A DNA stretch of 64,000 bases from JAHRVQ01 sp029941905 (GCA_029941905.1 JAPYTQ010000001.1:248001-312000), one strand, 5' to 3'. Counted from the first letter of the stretch, positions 33,261 through 42,939 are shown. Translations and numbers: made by a program. Notes: generated from the letters alone by a model not told the origin.

Positions 33261-34178
33261 TTAGCTGGCCGTGAATCCCTCGGGTTTCAACGTCAGCACC
33301 GAGCAATCTACCGAGTTGAGTACCTTCTCTGCTGTGTTACCGATAAAGAACCCCGGTATGCCGGTTCTTGCAACTGTTCCCATCACCAACAGGTCGATAT
33401 CATGTTTCTTGACGAATGAGTTTACGACCTCATCAGGCTTCCCTTTAACAAGATGATCCTGCATCTTAAGGTGTGAAAAGTCATCGAGTAATTTTTCCAG
33501 CTTGCGCTCGCTGTCTTCCTTGATGGATCGCTCCAACTCCTTAAAACGCTCCTTTTCCAGGCTACCGCGAATCGAGGACTCGCTCGACAATTCCCATGCA
33601 TGTAAAACATGGAGTTCTGCGTCTTCCTGCTCCGCCAGGGAGCCTGCAATATCAAGAATCGATTTGTTCAACGAGGAAGACTCCTGCGATGGCACGGGAT
33701 CAACCGCCGCAAGAATTGATCGAAATTTGCGCCTTCTGGAAGGCTTGATAATCCACACCGGGCAGGGGCATTTCCTCATGAGCCGGATGTCAATGTGGCC
33801 AAAAATTGCCCCCAAGGCTGTCTTTTTGTTAGCGGATTTTACGATAAGATCAAACTTTTTCTCATTAACAAGATTGATTACCGCTATATCTTCACCTGGA
33901 ATCGCCACGGTTCTGACAATGGGCCTTTTTAGATTTTTCGTTGCCTTCTTTACCATCTGATCAAGCACATCCTTGCGTGCCCGTATCAAATTGTCCTGGA
34001 TTTTTTTTATCGCTCTTTTCACTCCCGGATCAGTATCGTTAGTTCCGATTTCAGCGACAACATCCATTACCGTCACGCTGGCCCCGTTGTTTTCGGCGAG
34101 CAACAGCGCTCTATTTAGGGCACTATTCTCCCCCGGTGAACTATCAGCAAAAAACAGAATCTTTTTAAATCTAATCAC
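33261..34178 (-). CDS. tandem-domain universal stress protein (UspE-like)
   Basis: Cytosolic stress protein of 305 residues made of two Usp domains (about 1-145 and 146-300). The second keeps the nucleotide-binding pattern G-2x-G-9x-G-N (GTVARTGIPGFFIGNTAE); the first has only a degenerate version (SANKKTALGAIFGHID). Tandem Usps of this kind occur in oxidative and motility stress responses. It opens the minus-strand Usp pair beside lon. Confidence 0.88.
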   Translation of the reverse strand: MIRFKKILFFADSSPGENSALNRALLLAENNGASVTVMDVVAEIGTNDTDPGVKRAIKKIQDNLIRARKDVLDQMVKKATKNLKRPIVRTVAIPGEDIAVINLVNEKKFDLIVKSANKKTALGAIFGHIDIRLMRKCPCPVWIIKPSRRRKFRSILAAVDPVPSQESSSLNKSILDIAGSLAEQEDAELHVLHAWELSSESSIRGSLEKERFKELERSIKEDSERKLEKLLDDFSHLKMQDHLVKGKPDEVVNSFVKKHDIDLLVMGTVARTGIPGFFIGNTAEKVLNSVDCSVLTLKPEGFTAS

Positions 34179-34302
34179 TCTTACCGCCTTATTTGTTCTT
34201 TTTTGGGAAACTCACCAGGTCACTAAAAGATTGCAATAGCGCTGTCGAAGCATTGCCGGTGTAGGCCACCAGGTTGATATTAGTCAATCGTAGACAAGCT
34301 GG

Positions 34303-34755
34303 TTACGCCTCTTTTTTAACACGAACTGCCAGTACGTCGCAATTCGCCCCATGCAACACCGCGTTGGCTGTTGACCCTAGTAAAAGCTGCAGGCCATGCT
34401 GGCCATGAGTGCCAAGGACGACAAGGTCGACCTCATTTTCATCAACTACTTCGTGGATGCTGTTTGCAGGCCTTCCTTCACAGAAAAAACTCAGGTCGGC
34501 GCTAACGCCCAGTCGGTCACTCAAGTCTTTTAGCTTCTTTGTTGATTCACGACGGATATCGGTCTCGAGCGATGCCACCTGTCCGCCCCAGTTCGACATC
34601 CCGTCAGCCATAAACGCTGGATTGATGGGCTCATTGACATGAACCAGTAGTAGTTCGGCATTATTGTCCCGGGTAACCTGTTGGACTTTCTCAATAATTT
34701 CAAGATTGTCACTTTGAAAGTCGACAGCCAGAAGGACTCTTTTATAATGAGACAT
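34303..34755 (-). CDS. single-domain universal stress protein
   Basis: UspA-fold protein of 150 residues with the ATP-binding signature LGTHGQHGLQLLLGSTA complete near the C-terminus, suggesting a nucleotide-binding Usp. It lies 124 bases upstream of the tandem Usp on the same strand, and divergent from lon. The start ATG has GGAGTGAG upstream. Confidence 0.88.
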   Translation of the reverse strand: MSHYKRVLLAVDFQSDNLEIIEKVQQVTRDNNAELLLVHVNEPINPAFMADGMSNWGGQVASLETDIRRESTKKLKDLSDRLGVSADLSFFCEGRPANSIHEVVDENEVDLVVLGTHGQHGLQLLLGSTANAVLHGANCDVLAVRVKKEA

Positions 34756-35010
34756 TTCTCACTCCTTGTATATCAAAAATCTGCAGGATCGACAGACACA
34801 AAATTTGTGCTCTATTGCCGTTTCACAGTACTAACAAAACTATCCTGTTTCAAGGCCAGTTTTGCCATTGCTCCCCAAGGAAAAGATGTGATGCCAAGTC
34901 CGCAATTGTCGTTAAAGTTGATTTTCGATTCTGTTGACGAATCACTTTTGAACTGAGGGCTGCTGATGGACCTTAAGGTTATTGGGCCGCAAGAACCACC
35001 GCCCAGGTGA

Positions 35011-35037
35011 CTTGAATTAACGATTTTTACCCTTACT
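35011..35037 (+). promoter_or_regulatory. candidate heat-shock (sigma-32-like) promoter of lon
   Basis: CTTGAA at 35011-35016 is a perfect match to the sigma-32 -35 core. CCCTTACT at 35030-35037, 13 bases later, is a partial match to the CCCCATNT -10. The predicted transcript start is about 25-30 bases before the lon ATG. The rest of the 315-base space 34756-35070 shows no gene or strong hairpin. Confidence 0.4.
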
Positions 35038-35070
35038 ATTAACACATCGTTCCACATAGGCAGGCAGCCA

Positions 35071-37458
35071 ATGGACAACCACAACGACGACAATCCAAGG
35101 AATCATCTTGATCAGCAGGGCAAGCTGCTGGCACGCCCGGAAGATGTGCTTCCCGACACTCTACAGCTCATCCCCCTGGCTTCGCGGCCCTATTTCCCGG
35201 TGCTTGTGCAGCCAGTCGTGGTAGATGTGGATCCTTGGGCGCAGGGTATTAAAACGGTCGCAGAGAGTGCCCACAAACTTGTTGCTTTGAGTTATGCGCC
35301 ATCGGCAACCGATGGAATACCCGGTCCCGGGAATATTAGCGATATTGGTTGTGTTGCACGTATCCACAGCGTGCACGAGATGAAGGATAAATTACAATTT
35401 GTCGCCCAGGGGATCAGGCGATTCCGAATCCGTGAATGGCTGAAGCGCACACCGCCCTATGTGGTTCGCGTCGAATATTTTGAACCTTCCCAGGAAGATG
35501 AAAGCCAGCTGCGCGCCTATGCTATGTCTATCATTAACATTATCAAGGAATTGATGACGCTGAACCCCCTGTACAGCGAGGAACTCAAGCAGTACCTGAA
35601 CAATTTCAACCCGAACGAACCTTCACCCCTGGCTGATTTCGCCGCTGCTATTACATCCTCGGAACCCGCCGAACTTCAGGAAATCCTGGAGACCATCCCG
35701 CTAGGGGAAAGGATGGAGAAAGTGTTGCTGCTGATCGGTAAGGAACTGGAAGTGGCAAGACTGCAGGCAAAGATTACGGACCAGATGCAGCAACAGGTCA
35801 GCGAACAGCAAAAAGAGTTTTTTCTTCGGCAGCAACTTAAAGCCATTCAACAGGAGCTGGGAATCTCCAAAGACGACAGGCAGCTCGATGTCGAGAAGTT
35901 CTCCAAACGGCTGAAAGATCTTTCTGTGCCGGAACATGTTCAGGCTCGGGTCGATGAGGAATCCCAGAAGCTGGAAGTACTTGAACCCGCATCGGCAGAA
36001 TATGGGGTTACCCGCAACTATCTCGATTGGATAACCTCCATACCCTGGGGCGTGACATCGAAAGACCAACTCGACCTGAATCACGCAAGGGAGGTGCTGG
36101 ATGAAGATCATGTAGGTCTCGATGAAGTCAAGCAAAGGATTATTGAGTTTCTGGCGGTGGGTGCATACCGCGGTGAAATTGCAGGCTCAATTCTACTGTT
36201 CGTGGGTCCACCGGGCGTCGGCAAGACCAGTATTGGTAAATCAATCGCCCGCAGTTTAGGGAGACCATTTTATCGTTTCAGCCTGGGTGGTATGCGTGAT
36301 GAGGCAGAGATCAAGGGGCACAGGCGTACTTATATAGGCGCCATGCCCGGCAAACTGATTCAGGTGTTAAAAGAGGTAAAAGTCTCGAACCCGGTAATCA
36401 TGCTGGATGAAGTCGATAAGATCGGCGCATCGTACCAGGGTGATCCCTCCTCGGCATTGCTGGAAGTACTGGACCCCGAGCAGAACAACGAGTTTCTTGA
36501 CCATTATCTCGACCTGAGAGTGGATCTCTCAAAGGTACTGTTTATATGTACTGCGAATCAACTGGACACGATCCCCCCACCATTGCTCGATCGGCTTGAG
36601 ATTATTCGACTTGCAGGATACATAACGAAGGAAAAACTACAGATCGGCAGGCGCCATTTGTGGAAACGCCAGCTGAAGAAAACCGGCGTGCCTTCTGCGA
36701 AGCTGAAAATTACCGACGCTGCTTTGCGAAAGGTCATCGACGGTTATGCCAGGGAAGCCGGTGTCCGCACTTTGGATAAACAGCTCGGACGAATCGTCCG
36801 TCAGTCGGTGGTGTCATTACTGGATGACAGCAGCCAGAAAATTTCTGTTGGCAAATCAGATATCGAGGGATATCTCGGCGCTCCATTGTTCAAGAAGCAA
36901 CAACTGCAACAAGGTGTTGGTGTAATAAATGGACTCGCCTGGACAGCCATGGGTGGAACCACGCTGGTGATTGAAGCGTCTCAAATTCACGATGGCAGTC
37001 GTGGATTCAAACAGACAGGTCAGCTGGGGGACGTCATGATGGAGTCCGCACAAATCGCCTACAGTTATGTCGCTTCTAACCTGGACAGTCTCGATGGTCA
37101 GACTCATTTTTTTGATGATGCATTTATTCACCTGCATGTTCCGGAAGGCGCTACCCCCAAAGATGGTCCCAGCGCCGGTGTTACTATGGCGACCGCTTTG
37201 TTATCCATTGCAAAGAAAAAAAGAATCCGTCGCGACATTGCCATGACCGGAGAGCTCACGCTCACAGGCAGGGTACTTCCAGTGGGTGGTATCAAGGAAA
37301 AAGTCATTGCCGCGAGACGCGCGGGTGTCAGGGAACTGATTTTACCCATGGACAACGAACGGGATTATGACGAAATGCCTGATTACCTGAAAGCAGGTTT
37401 AAAAGTCCACTTTGTTGCTCGTTATCCTGAGGTTGCCAATATCTGTTTTGCAGGATGA
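35071..37458 (+). CDS. lon: ATP-dependent protease La (Lon)
   Basis: Cytosolic AAA+ serine protease of 795 residues that degrades misfolded and regulatory proteins. Order: N-terminal LON substrate domain (about 25-220), coiled-coil linker rich in Gln and Glu, AAA+ module with Walker A GPPGVGKT at 379-386 and the sensor region, and the C-terminal peptidase. The catalytic dyad is intact: Ser701 in DGPSAGVTM and Lys744 in GGIKEKVIAA, 43 residues apart as in E. coli Lon. It lacks the usual clpX neighbour and sits with Usp and chaperone genes, so it may be a second, stress-linked Lon copy. Confidence 0.95.
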   Translation: MDNHNDDNPRNHLDQQGKLLARPEDVLPDTLQLIPLASRPYFPVLVQPVVVDVDPWAQGIKTVAESAHKLVALSYAPSATDGIPGPGNISDIGCVARIHSVHEMKDKLQFVAQGIRRFRIREWLKRTPPYVVRVEYFEPSQEDESQLRAYAMSIINIIKELMTLNPLYSEELKQYLNNFNPNEPSPLADFAAAITSSEPAELQEILETIPLGERMEKVLLLIGKELEVARLQAKITDQMQQQVSEQQKEFFLRQQLKAIQQELGISKDDRQLDVEKFSKRLKDLSVPEHVQARVDEESQKLEVLEPASAEYGVTRNYLDWITSIPWGVTSKDQLDLNHAREVLDEDHVGLDEVKQRIIEFLAVGAYRGEIAGSILLFVGPPGVGKTSIGKSIARSLGRPFYRFSLGGMRDEAEIKGHRRTYIGAMPGKLIQVLKEVKVSNPVIMLDEVDKIGASYQGDPSSALLEVLDPEQNNEFLDHYLDLRVDLSKVLFICTANQLDTIPPPLLDRLEIIRLAGYITKEKLQIGRRHLWKRQLKKTGVPSAKLKITDAALRKVIDGYAREAGVRTLDKQLGRIVRQSVVSLLDDSSQKISVGKSDIEGYLGAPLFKKQQLQQGVGVINGLAWTAMGGTTLVIEASQIHDGSRGFKQTGQLGDVMMESAQIAYSYVASNLDSLDGQTHFFDDAFIHLHVPEGATPKDGPSAGVTMATALLSIAKKKRIRRDIAMTGELTLTGRVLPVGGIKEKVIAARRAGVRELILPMDNERDYDEMPDYLKAGLKVHFVARYPEVANICFAG

Positions 37459-37537
37459 TAAATTTGATTTTTCCGCTCTCAAGTACCCCCAGGTTCATGT
37501 ACCATAGCCGCTTGTAGACAAACAAAACGGTGATCTA

Positions 37538-38410
37538 ATGAAAGTAGGACTTGCCTTCGCAAGCAGCATTGGTATTGATGGTGAGTCGGCCCTCGAAATT
37601 TGCCGACGGGCCGAATCCGCAGGTTTTGAATCCGTCTGGGGTGGCGAACATGTCCTCCTGCCGGATTCTATCGGTTCCAGATATCCCTACACGGCCGATG
37701 GCAAGATACCGGCTGAACCAGATACGCCAATCCCGGATCCACTTATCTGGCTGGCATATGTTGCAGCCGTTGCACCGACACTGCGACTGGGGACCTGTAT
37801 CCTGATAGTCCCTCAGCGCAATCCGCTGGTGCTCGCCAAGGAACTGGCAACCCTCGATCAACTATCCGGTGGGCGCGTGGAACTGGGGCTCGGTGTCGGA
37901 TGGATGAAAGAAGAGTTCGAAGCCCTCGGCGTCCCATGGGAACGCCGTGGCGCACGAAATGATGAGTATATCGAAGCAATGCGGGCGCTCTGGGCAGCGC
38001 CCCATGCCGAATTTCATGGTGAGTTCGTTGACTTTGAACCTGCCACCTGCAGCCCGCGCCCGGTCAATGGTTCCATACCGGTACTTGTAGGTGGAGATTC
38101 TGAGGCCGCAATCCAGAGAGCGGTTCGCATTGCGGATGGCTATTTTCCCGGCGAAGGTGACATCGAACGCCTGGGTAAGTTAATTGGGCGTCTTCACAAA
38201 GCGGCAGAGCAGGCTGACCGGGATCCGAACAGCATCGAGATCAATGCCATGTTCGGGGTCCAAGTGACCGATCCGGTAGCCGGTGTGGAGCAGATGGCAG
38301 AACTCGGGGTAGGACGGATCATGATACCGGCCTTCATTTTTGCGGGGCCGGGAGGCCTCGATCGTTTAAGCGAATTTGGCGAGAAAGTAGTACCTGTCGC
38401 TAGCGGTTAA
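37538..38410 (+). CDS. LLM-class flavin oxidoreductase (F420-type family)
   Basis: Luciferase-like TIM-barrel oxidoreductase, 290 residues, using FMN or F420. Visible features: AESAGFESVWGGEHV near the N-terminus, LATLDQLSGGRVELGLGVGW and the phosphate-binding region IPVLVGGDSEAA. The family is assigned as F420-dependent in many annotations, but members in proteobacteria may use flavin; the cofactor is not decided by sequence here. It follows lon by 79 bases on the same strand. The link to lon or the next dioxygenase gene is only positional. Confidence 0.85.
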   Translation: MKVGLAFASSIGIDGESALEICRRAESAGFESVWGGEHVLLPDSIGSRYPYTADGKIPAEPDTPIPDPLIWLAYVAAVAPTLRLGTCILIVPQRNPLVLAKELATLDQLSGGRVELGLGVGWMKEEFEALGVPWERRGARNDEYIEAMRALWAAPHAEFHGEFVDFEPATCSPRPVNGSIPVLVGGDSEAAIQRAVRIADGYFPGEGDIERLGKLIGRLHKAAEQADRDPNSIEINAMFGVQVTDPVAGVEQMAELGVGRIMIPAFIFAGPGGLDRLSEFGEKVVPVASG

Positions 38411-38607
38411 GAATGGCAACCAGTGAACATTTCACGTTTATCCCTCGCAAATATTGATCCGAAAGGAATTCAAGCAGCTTCACGCCATTCGTAGTACTAG
38501 CCGCTCTCAACCATATTTATGTTTCCACTATCCCAAAACTGGGTTGCGAGAAGAAAGCCTGGAGCTTGCATTAACATATCCACCCGCTTGCTTACACGAG
38601 GAAACGA

Positions 38608-39522
38608 ATGCTAAACCAGACTCAAGTTGATCAGTATCAGGAAAACGGTTATCTAATTTTAACCGACTTTTTCTCTGAAGCAGAACTACGTGCTGTGGAA
38701 GCAGACGTCGATTTGCTGGTTGACACCCTGGCACTCAAGCTAAAGAGTCGCGGCAAACTCAAGAACTTACATCGGGACAAAGATTTCCTGACTCGTCTTA
38801 CGGCTTTAGAAAATGATTGCCCAGGTACAAGCGCGAAACTTCACATCCAGGGAATCCTGAGTTTGGAAATCGCAAAGCTATGGAGTTCAAAGAAACTACT
38901 CGACTTAGTTGAAACATTCATCGGACCGAATATTGTTGGCCATCCGGTCTGGAACGTAAGGAGTAAGACACCATTGAACCCGTTAGCTACAGTGCCTTGG
39001 CACCAAGACTGCGCTTACCTTTCACCAGAGTCACGACAGACCCTCCAACCTACCGCTTGGATCCCTCTGGTCAACACCAATCATGAAAACGGCTGTCTCC
39101 AGGTAATTCCCGGAGTTCATAAGGAAGAATATAAGCACCGAATGGAACATGAAACCGGACACAAACACTCTTGGTATTTACTGATTGAAGAACAGGACCT
39201 ACCGAAGGGCGAAGTGGTTACCTGCGAGATGAAAAGAGGGTCTCTACTGCTACTCAATCAGCTAGTTCCTCATAGGTCTACCGAGAATTATTCTGACATC
39301 ATTCGCTGGAGCCTCGATTTTCGCTGGCAGGACCCGGCGTTGCCCGCAGGAGTTGGTAACAAACGGTGTATACCAATGCGCACCTCTGACGACCCCACTT
39401 TTGTTCAACTGTGGCAAAATTTGGAAGTGATGAATCGACATAGCACCGAATCTGACCCTGGTACTGAAATTGACAATTCCTGGATGAGTCGCTGGCAAAA
39501 AGACGCATCCTCAAGTGCATAA
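38608..39522 (+). CDS. phytanoyl-CoA dioxygenase family protein
   Basis: Fe(II)/2-oxoglutarate oxygenase of 304 residues. The metal triad is visible: His132 and Asp134 in WHQDCAYL, and His222 in LVPHRSTEN; Arg in RWSLDFRWQ about 15 residues later would bind 2-oxoglutarate. PhyH relatives hydroxylate lipids and secondary metabolites; the substrate here is unknown. CACGAGGAAACG precedes the ATG and gives a ribosome-binding site. It may belong with the following sulfotransferase and aminotransferase-like genes in one modification cassette, but the 279-base gap leaves that open. Confidence 0.88.
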   Translation: MLNQTQVDQYQENGYLILTDFFSEAELRAVEADVDLLVDTLALKLKSRGKLKNLHRDKDFLTRLTALENDCPGTSAKLHIQGILSLEIAKLWSSKKLLDLVETFIGPNIVGHPVWNVRSKTPLNPLATVPWHQDCAYLSPESRQTLQPTAWIPLVNTNHENGCLQVIPGVHKEEYKHRMEHETGHKHSWYLLIEEQDLPKGEVVTCEMKRGSLLLLNQLVPHRSTENYSDIIRWSLDFRWQDPALPAGVGNKRCIPMRTSDDPTFVQLWQNLEVMNRHSTESDPGTEIDNSWMSRWQKDASSSA

Positions 39523-39801
39523 AGCCAGAACTAAATTCCCGGCCCACTCTTGATCAAGCGTTTCCAGATTTACACGCATCTTTAAAAGGTTAAAAGTGTT
39601 AGAGAGTCAAAACGGGCAGTGTTAAGCATGCAACCATTTGGACAGTATTTCCATGACACGAGGGTCATAGTGCCTGAGGATCTGCTCAACTCCAGGTACA
39701 TTAAGAGATGACTGAAACCTGTGTGCAGCATCACCACAGGTGGGCTTGATCCGTTCTACGAGGTAAACTCTTCGGTCAACCTTGGCAGGTCAGAGTATTT
39801 T

Positions 39802-40560
39802 ATGCAGGATAGTTTACAATCGCGACGTATTGCGATGTGGTCGCCACCGCGTGCACGTTCAACAATGGTCATGCGCGTGTTCGAAGCTCTGGGATGTGCG
39901 GTCTTCGATGAGCCGTTTTATCCATACTGGCTAAAGGTGCTCAACAAAATCGACGACCCCGGCTTCGCAGAAACCATGTCCGTCCACGAAACGGACTGGC
40001 ACAAAGTCATAGATCTTGTGCGTGGCCCATTTCCTAAGGCAGCCGAATTCTACTATCAAAAACATATGGCCATTCACATGTTACCGGAGGTTGATCTGAG
40101 CTGGATGAGTGACGTACGCAATTGCTTCCTGATTCGTAATCCCACCGAGGTTATTACTTCTATGGCGAAATTCAGGAATCTTGAGCAGGATGTAGAGGAA
40201 GGCGCTCGGCTCGTCGGTATCCCGCAGCTTGAGCGTATTTACGAACACGCTTGCGACATCGAAGGTGGCCAACCATTGGTCATCGACGCCAATGACCTGC
40301 TGATGGATCCCAAACGTATTCTTGGGCGATTTTGTGAGGCCGTCGGCATGCAGTTTGACTCAGCGTGTGATATTAAATGGAAGGCGGGAAAACACCAGTA
40401 CGATGGCGCCTGGGCAGATGCCTGGTACCAGAAGGTCTACCAAACGACGTCTTTAGGCAGTTACATGCCGCAAGAAGTTGAGGTGCCTCCCGGTCTTGCT
40501 GCTGTGGTTGAACGCTGTATGCCTACATACGAGCGTATCGCAAAATACAGAATTCAATAG
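39802..40560 (+). CDS. sulfotransferase family protein (P-loop)
   Basis: Predicted P-loop sulfotransferase-like protein of 252 residues. The 5'-phosphosulfate loop appears as WSPPRARSTM (13-22) and the 3'-phosphate-binding element as FLIRNPTEVITSMAKF. ATG 39802 is preferred because the P-loop then lies near the N-terminus; a GTG at 39721 would add 27 residues of unlikely composition. Ribosome-binding site is weak. It ends 7 bases before the aminotransferase-like gene, so the two are almost certainly co-transcribed and coupled. The acceptor is unknown, and a non-sulfotransfer P-loop role is possible. Confidence 0.82.
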   Translation: MQDSLQSRRIAMWSPPRARSTMVMRVFEALGCAVFDEPFYPYWLKVLNKIDDPGFAETMSVHETDWHKVIDLVRGPFPKAAEFYYQKHMAIHMLPEVDLSWMSDVRNCFLIRNPTEVITSMAKFRNLEQDVEEGARLVGIPQLERIYEHACDIEGGQPLVIDANDLLMDPKRILGRFCEAVGMQFDSACDIKWKAGKHQYDGAWADAWYQKVYQTTSLGSYMPQEVEVPPGLAAVVERCMPTYERIAKYRIQ

Positions 40561-40567
40561 GTATCGC

Positions 40568-41518
40568 ATGACATCACCTGATCCAAGAAACAGGCATGTC
40601 CGTCATTACGTTGCGGGTCGACTTGTCACACAGTATGAGGCGGCCATACCTTTGTTCGACTCGGGTCTACTACATGGCAAACTCGTCTGGAGTGCACCGC
40701 GACTGGTACAGGGTCGTCTCTTCAGATTCCAGGATCACCTCAATAAGATTCGTCATAGCGCAGAGCTCAATCATTTCCCTTTGTATCCGAGTGATGAGGA
40801 AATCGTCCGGGCAATTCGTGAAACGTTGGCGGCCAATGATATGTTTGATGGCGTACATATTCGCATATCTGTTACTGCGGGAGACCAGATCACAGCCAGC
40901 ATGGATGTCGACGCGGTTATCAACTGGGATGGCACGCCGAGTGAACCTAAAATAATAGTGATGCCTGAGTATCGCGATGCGGTGTATGCTCAGGACGGTA
41001 TCAGTTTGATAACTTCGAGCTTCCTGCGCCCGGGCCCACACATGGTCGATCAACGGAGTCATGATAATAACCAGAACGCCTCGTCGCGGGCACTGTACGA
41101 AGCCAAGCAGGCAGGTGCCACCTCGGCCCTAATGTATGACGATCAGGGTTATGTGGCAGAAGCCGCAGCGTCGCATATGGCAATTATCAAGCGGGGGAAA
41201 CTGTACACGCCGTTTGTTCGCTGCAGTCCATCTGGTGTTACTCGCAAAGTCATCCTCGAACTATGTGAGAGGCATGGCATCCCTGCAGAAGAGTCCGATA
41301 TTACCAGCAGCGAAGTAACAAGCGCTGACGAGGTGTTGCTGCTCGGCACGATGAGCGGCCCGGTGTCTGTGGTCACGCTTGATGGGCGACCGGTCGGCAA
41401 TGGAAAGTTGGGGAACGTCACGCGCCAACTCTATGCACTTTATGCGCAAGCTCTGCAGGATCCTGCGCAGGGATATCAGATAGCGTATAGGGGATCGGCA
41501 TATACTCCTACCCCCTAG
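40568..41518 (+). CDS. aminotransferase class IV-fold protein apparently lacking the PLP lysine
   Basis: Protein of 316 residues matching the fold-type IV aminotransferases (BCAT, D-amino-acid transaminase, aminodeoxychorismate lyase): PLFDSGLLHG near 35, ATSALMYDDQGYVAEAAASHMAIIKRGKLYTP in pieces along 185-215, SGVTRKVILELCERHGIP and TSADEVLLLGT. Where the PLP lysine should sit, about 13-14 residues before the conserved E-A (Glu178), the sequence reads QRSHDNNQN (162-170) and contains no lysine. ATG 40568 has AGGT upstream; an earlier in-frame start at 40478 overlaps the sulfotransferase gene. Loss of Schiff-base chemistry is inferred from motif alignment by eye. Confidence 0.8.
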   Translation: MTSPDPRNRHVRHYVAGRLVTQYEAAIPLFDSGLLHGKLVWSAPRLVQGRLFRFQDHLNKIRHSAELNHFPLYPSDEEIVRAIRETLAANDMFDGVHIRISVTAGDQITASMDVDAVINWDGTPSEPKIIVMPEYRDAVYAQDGISLITSSFLRPGPHMVDQRSHDNNQNASSRALYEAKQAGATSALMYDDQGYVAEAAASHMAIIKRGKLYTPFVRCSPSGVTRKVILELCERHGIPAEESDITSSEVTSADEVLLLGTMSGPVSVVTLDGRPVGNGKLGNVTRQLYALYAQALQDPAQGYQIAYRGSAYTPTP

Positions 41519-41530
41519 TCCACCGTTCTT

Positions 41531-41553
41531 GAGCGGCGGCGCAGACGCTGCTC
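41531..41553. terminator. GC-rich hairpin between convergent genes
   Basis: GAGCGGCG (41531-41538) can pair with CGCTGCTC (41546-41553) around a 7-base loop, with one G-T pair. It lies just after the aminotransferase-like stop and before the cbpM stop from the other side. No T-run follows, so termination activity is doubtful. Confidence 0.3.
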
Positions 41554-41678
41554 ATTATCACAGCAGGCCCGAAACATCCCGGCGCCCGTATTGGTATCAC
41601 CATGGTGCTTCAAACCTGGGATACTGCTTTAACGCATCACCCACATGTACACTATATTTTGTAACCGGTAGTGGTTCA

Positions 41679-41981
41679 CTAGAAGACTGGCGGCACCAAC
41701 CGACGCAGGCGCTCAATTTCATCCTGCAGAGTTAACACCAGGGCTACTCCACTGAGATTAATCCCCAGGTCCCGTTGCAATCTCTGCACCCGGCGAGCCC
41801 TGAACAAACTTAGACATGAGAACCGCCAATAGATGGTGTTGCTACCGTCTGCTTCTAATATTCCTTCGTCAACCAACTGGATAATCCAATCCGCATCGAC
41901 TGAACATAAACGACTTAACTCCGCGAGCGTCATCGTCAACTCGTCAGCTAATATCACGCCGATGAGAATTTCTTTTACCAT
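41679..41981 (-). CDS. cbpM: chaperone modulator CbpM
   Basis: Small MerR-HTH-like protein (100 residues) that binds the J-domain protein CbpA and modulates its activity. Features: TLAELSRLCSVDADWIIQLVDEGIL and the basic helix RARRVQRLQRDLGINLSGVALVLTL, typical of CbpM. It starts 4 bases after the cbpA stop, the conserved cbpA-cbpM order. Confidence 0.88.
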   Translation of the reverse strand: MVKEILIGVILADELTMTLAELSRLCSVDADWIIQLVDEGILEADGSNTIYWRFSCLSLFRARRVQRLQRDLGINLSGVALVLTLQDEIERLRRLVPPVF

Positions 41982-41985
41982 CGGC

Positions 41986-42939
41986 TTATACCCCCAAACC
42001 TGCGCGTGGATTAAACTTCATTTCGTCGGCCATTTTTTCGTACATCGCCTTCGCTGCATCGTCCTCCGCAGGAGGTAATGCGACTTGCAGCACCACGTAC
42101 AGATCTCCTGCAGGACGCCCCGGAATGCCACGGCCCTTCAGGCGTAGTCTCTTGCCAGCAGCTGAGCCCGGCGGCACTGTAAGCTCAACCCGACCCTCAG
42201 GTGTCGGGACTTTCACCCTGGCGCCTAATACGGCCTCCCAGGGAGCCACGGGCAGGTCAATCGTCACATCCCTACCGTCAACGCGATAAATCTGATGCGG
42301 GTTAAATTCTACCTCCAGATACAGATCCCCTGCGTCACCGCTACCAAAACCAGGCGAACCCTGCCCGGCTAATCGAATGCGCTGGCCTTGCCTGATTCCT
42401 TCGGGTATTTTTACACTGAGCGTTCGATCACGGGTAACAACATGTCCCTGATCATCAATTTGCGGGCTGCGCAGGGAAATTTGTCGCGTCGCACCATGAT
42501 AGGCATCCTCAATATCGATCAGAACCCTGGCATGGTGGTCTTCACCCCGACCATGGGCAGAAGTATATTGTCTACCTTGCCCACCTGTGGGGTTGAAGCC
42601 TTCGCCAAACAGACTCGAGAAAAATTCACTGAAAGCAGAAGCGTCTCCACCGGTAAAACCGCCACCGCTGAATTCAAAGCCTTCATCCCAGTCAGGCGGT
42701 GGGCGAAATTCCTGACCAGCTTTCCAGTTTGCACCCAGCTGATCGTAGGCAGCGCGCTTTTCCGGGTCTTTTAAAACCTCATAAGCCTCACTGAGCTGCT
42801 TGAATTTCTCTTCGGCATCAACTTCTTTGCTAACATCAGGATGATACTTTCGAGCCAGTTTACGATAAGCGCGCTTGACTTCGTCCTGGGTTGCCTCGCG
42901 GTTAACACCCATTATTTCGTAGTAGTCTCTAAACTGCAC
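41986..42939 (-). CDS. cbpA: J-domain co-chaperone CbpA (DnaJ-like)
   Basis: Hsp40 co-chaperone of 317 residues that stimulates DnaK ATPase and delivers substrates. N-terminal J domain with YHPDVS (HPD motif near 32-34), a Gly/Phe-rich linker (about 80-130), then two beta-barrel substrate domains without the DnaJ zinc finger, as in CbpA. It lies downstream of dnaK on the same strand and directly upstream of cbpM, forming a dedicated Hsp70 set. No grpE is present in the window. Confidence 0.92.
   Translation of the reverse strand: MQFRDYYEIMGVNREATQDEVKRAYRKLARKYHPDVSKEVDAEEKFKQLSEAYEVLKDPEKRAAYDQLGANWKAGQEFRPPPDWDEGFEFSGGGFTGGDASAFSEFFSSLFGEGFNPTGGQGRQYTSAHGRGEDHHARVLIDIEDAYHGATRQISLRSPQIDDQGHVVTRDRTLSVKIPEGIRQGQRIRLAGQGSPGFGSGDAGDLYLEVEFNPHQIYRVDGRDVTIDLPVAPWEAVLGARVKVPTPEGRVELTVPPGSAAGKRLRLKGRGIPGRPAGDLYVVLQVALPPAEDDAAKAMYEKMADEMKFNPRAGLGV

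Noticed and set aside
38411..39801. tRNA or small RNA in the gaps around the phytanoyl-CoA dioxygenase
   Set aside because: No cloverleaf, CCA end or strong hairpin with T-run was recognised by eye in 38411-38607 or 39523-39801.
41531..41553. Bidirectional intrinsic terminator between the aminotransferase-like gene and cbpM
   Set aside because: The stem is good but there is no U-tract on either side, so it is listed only as a weak hairpin.
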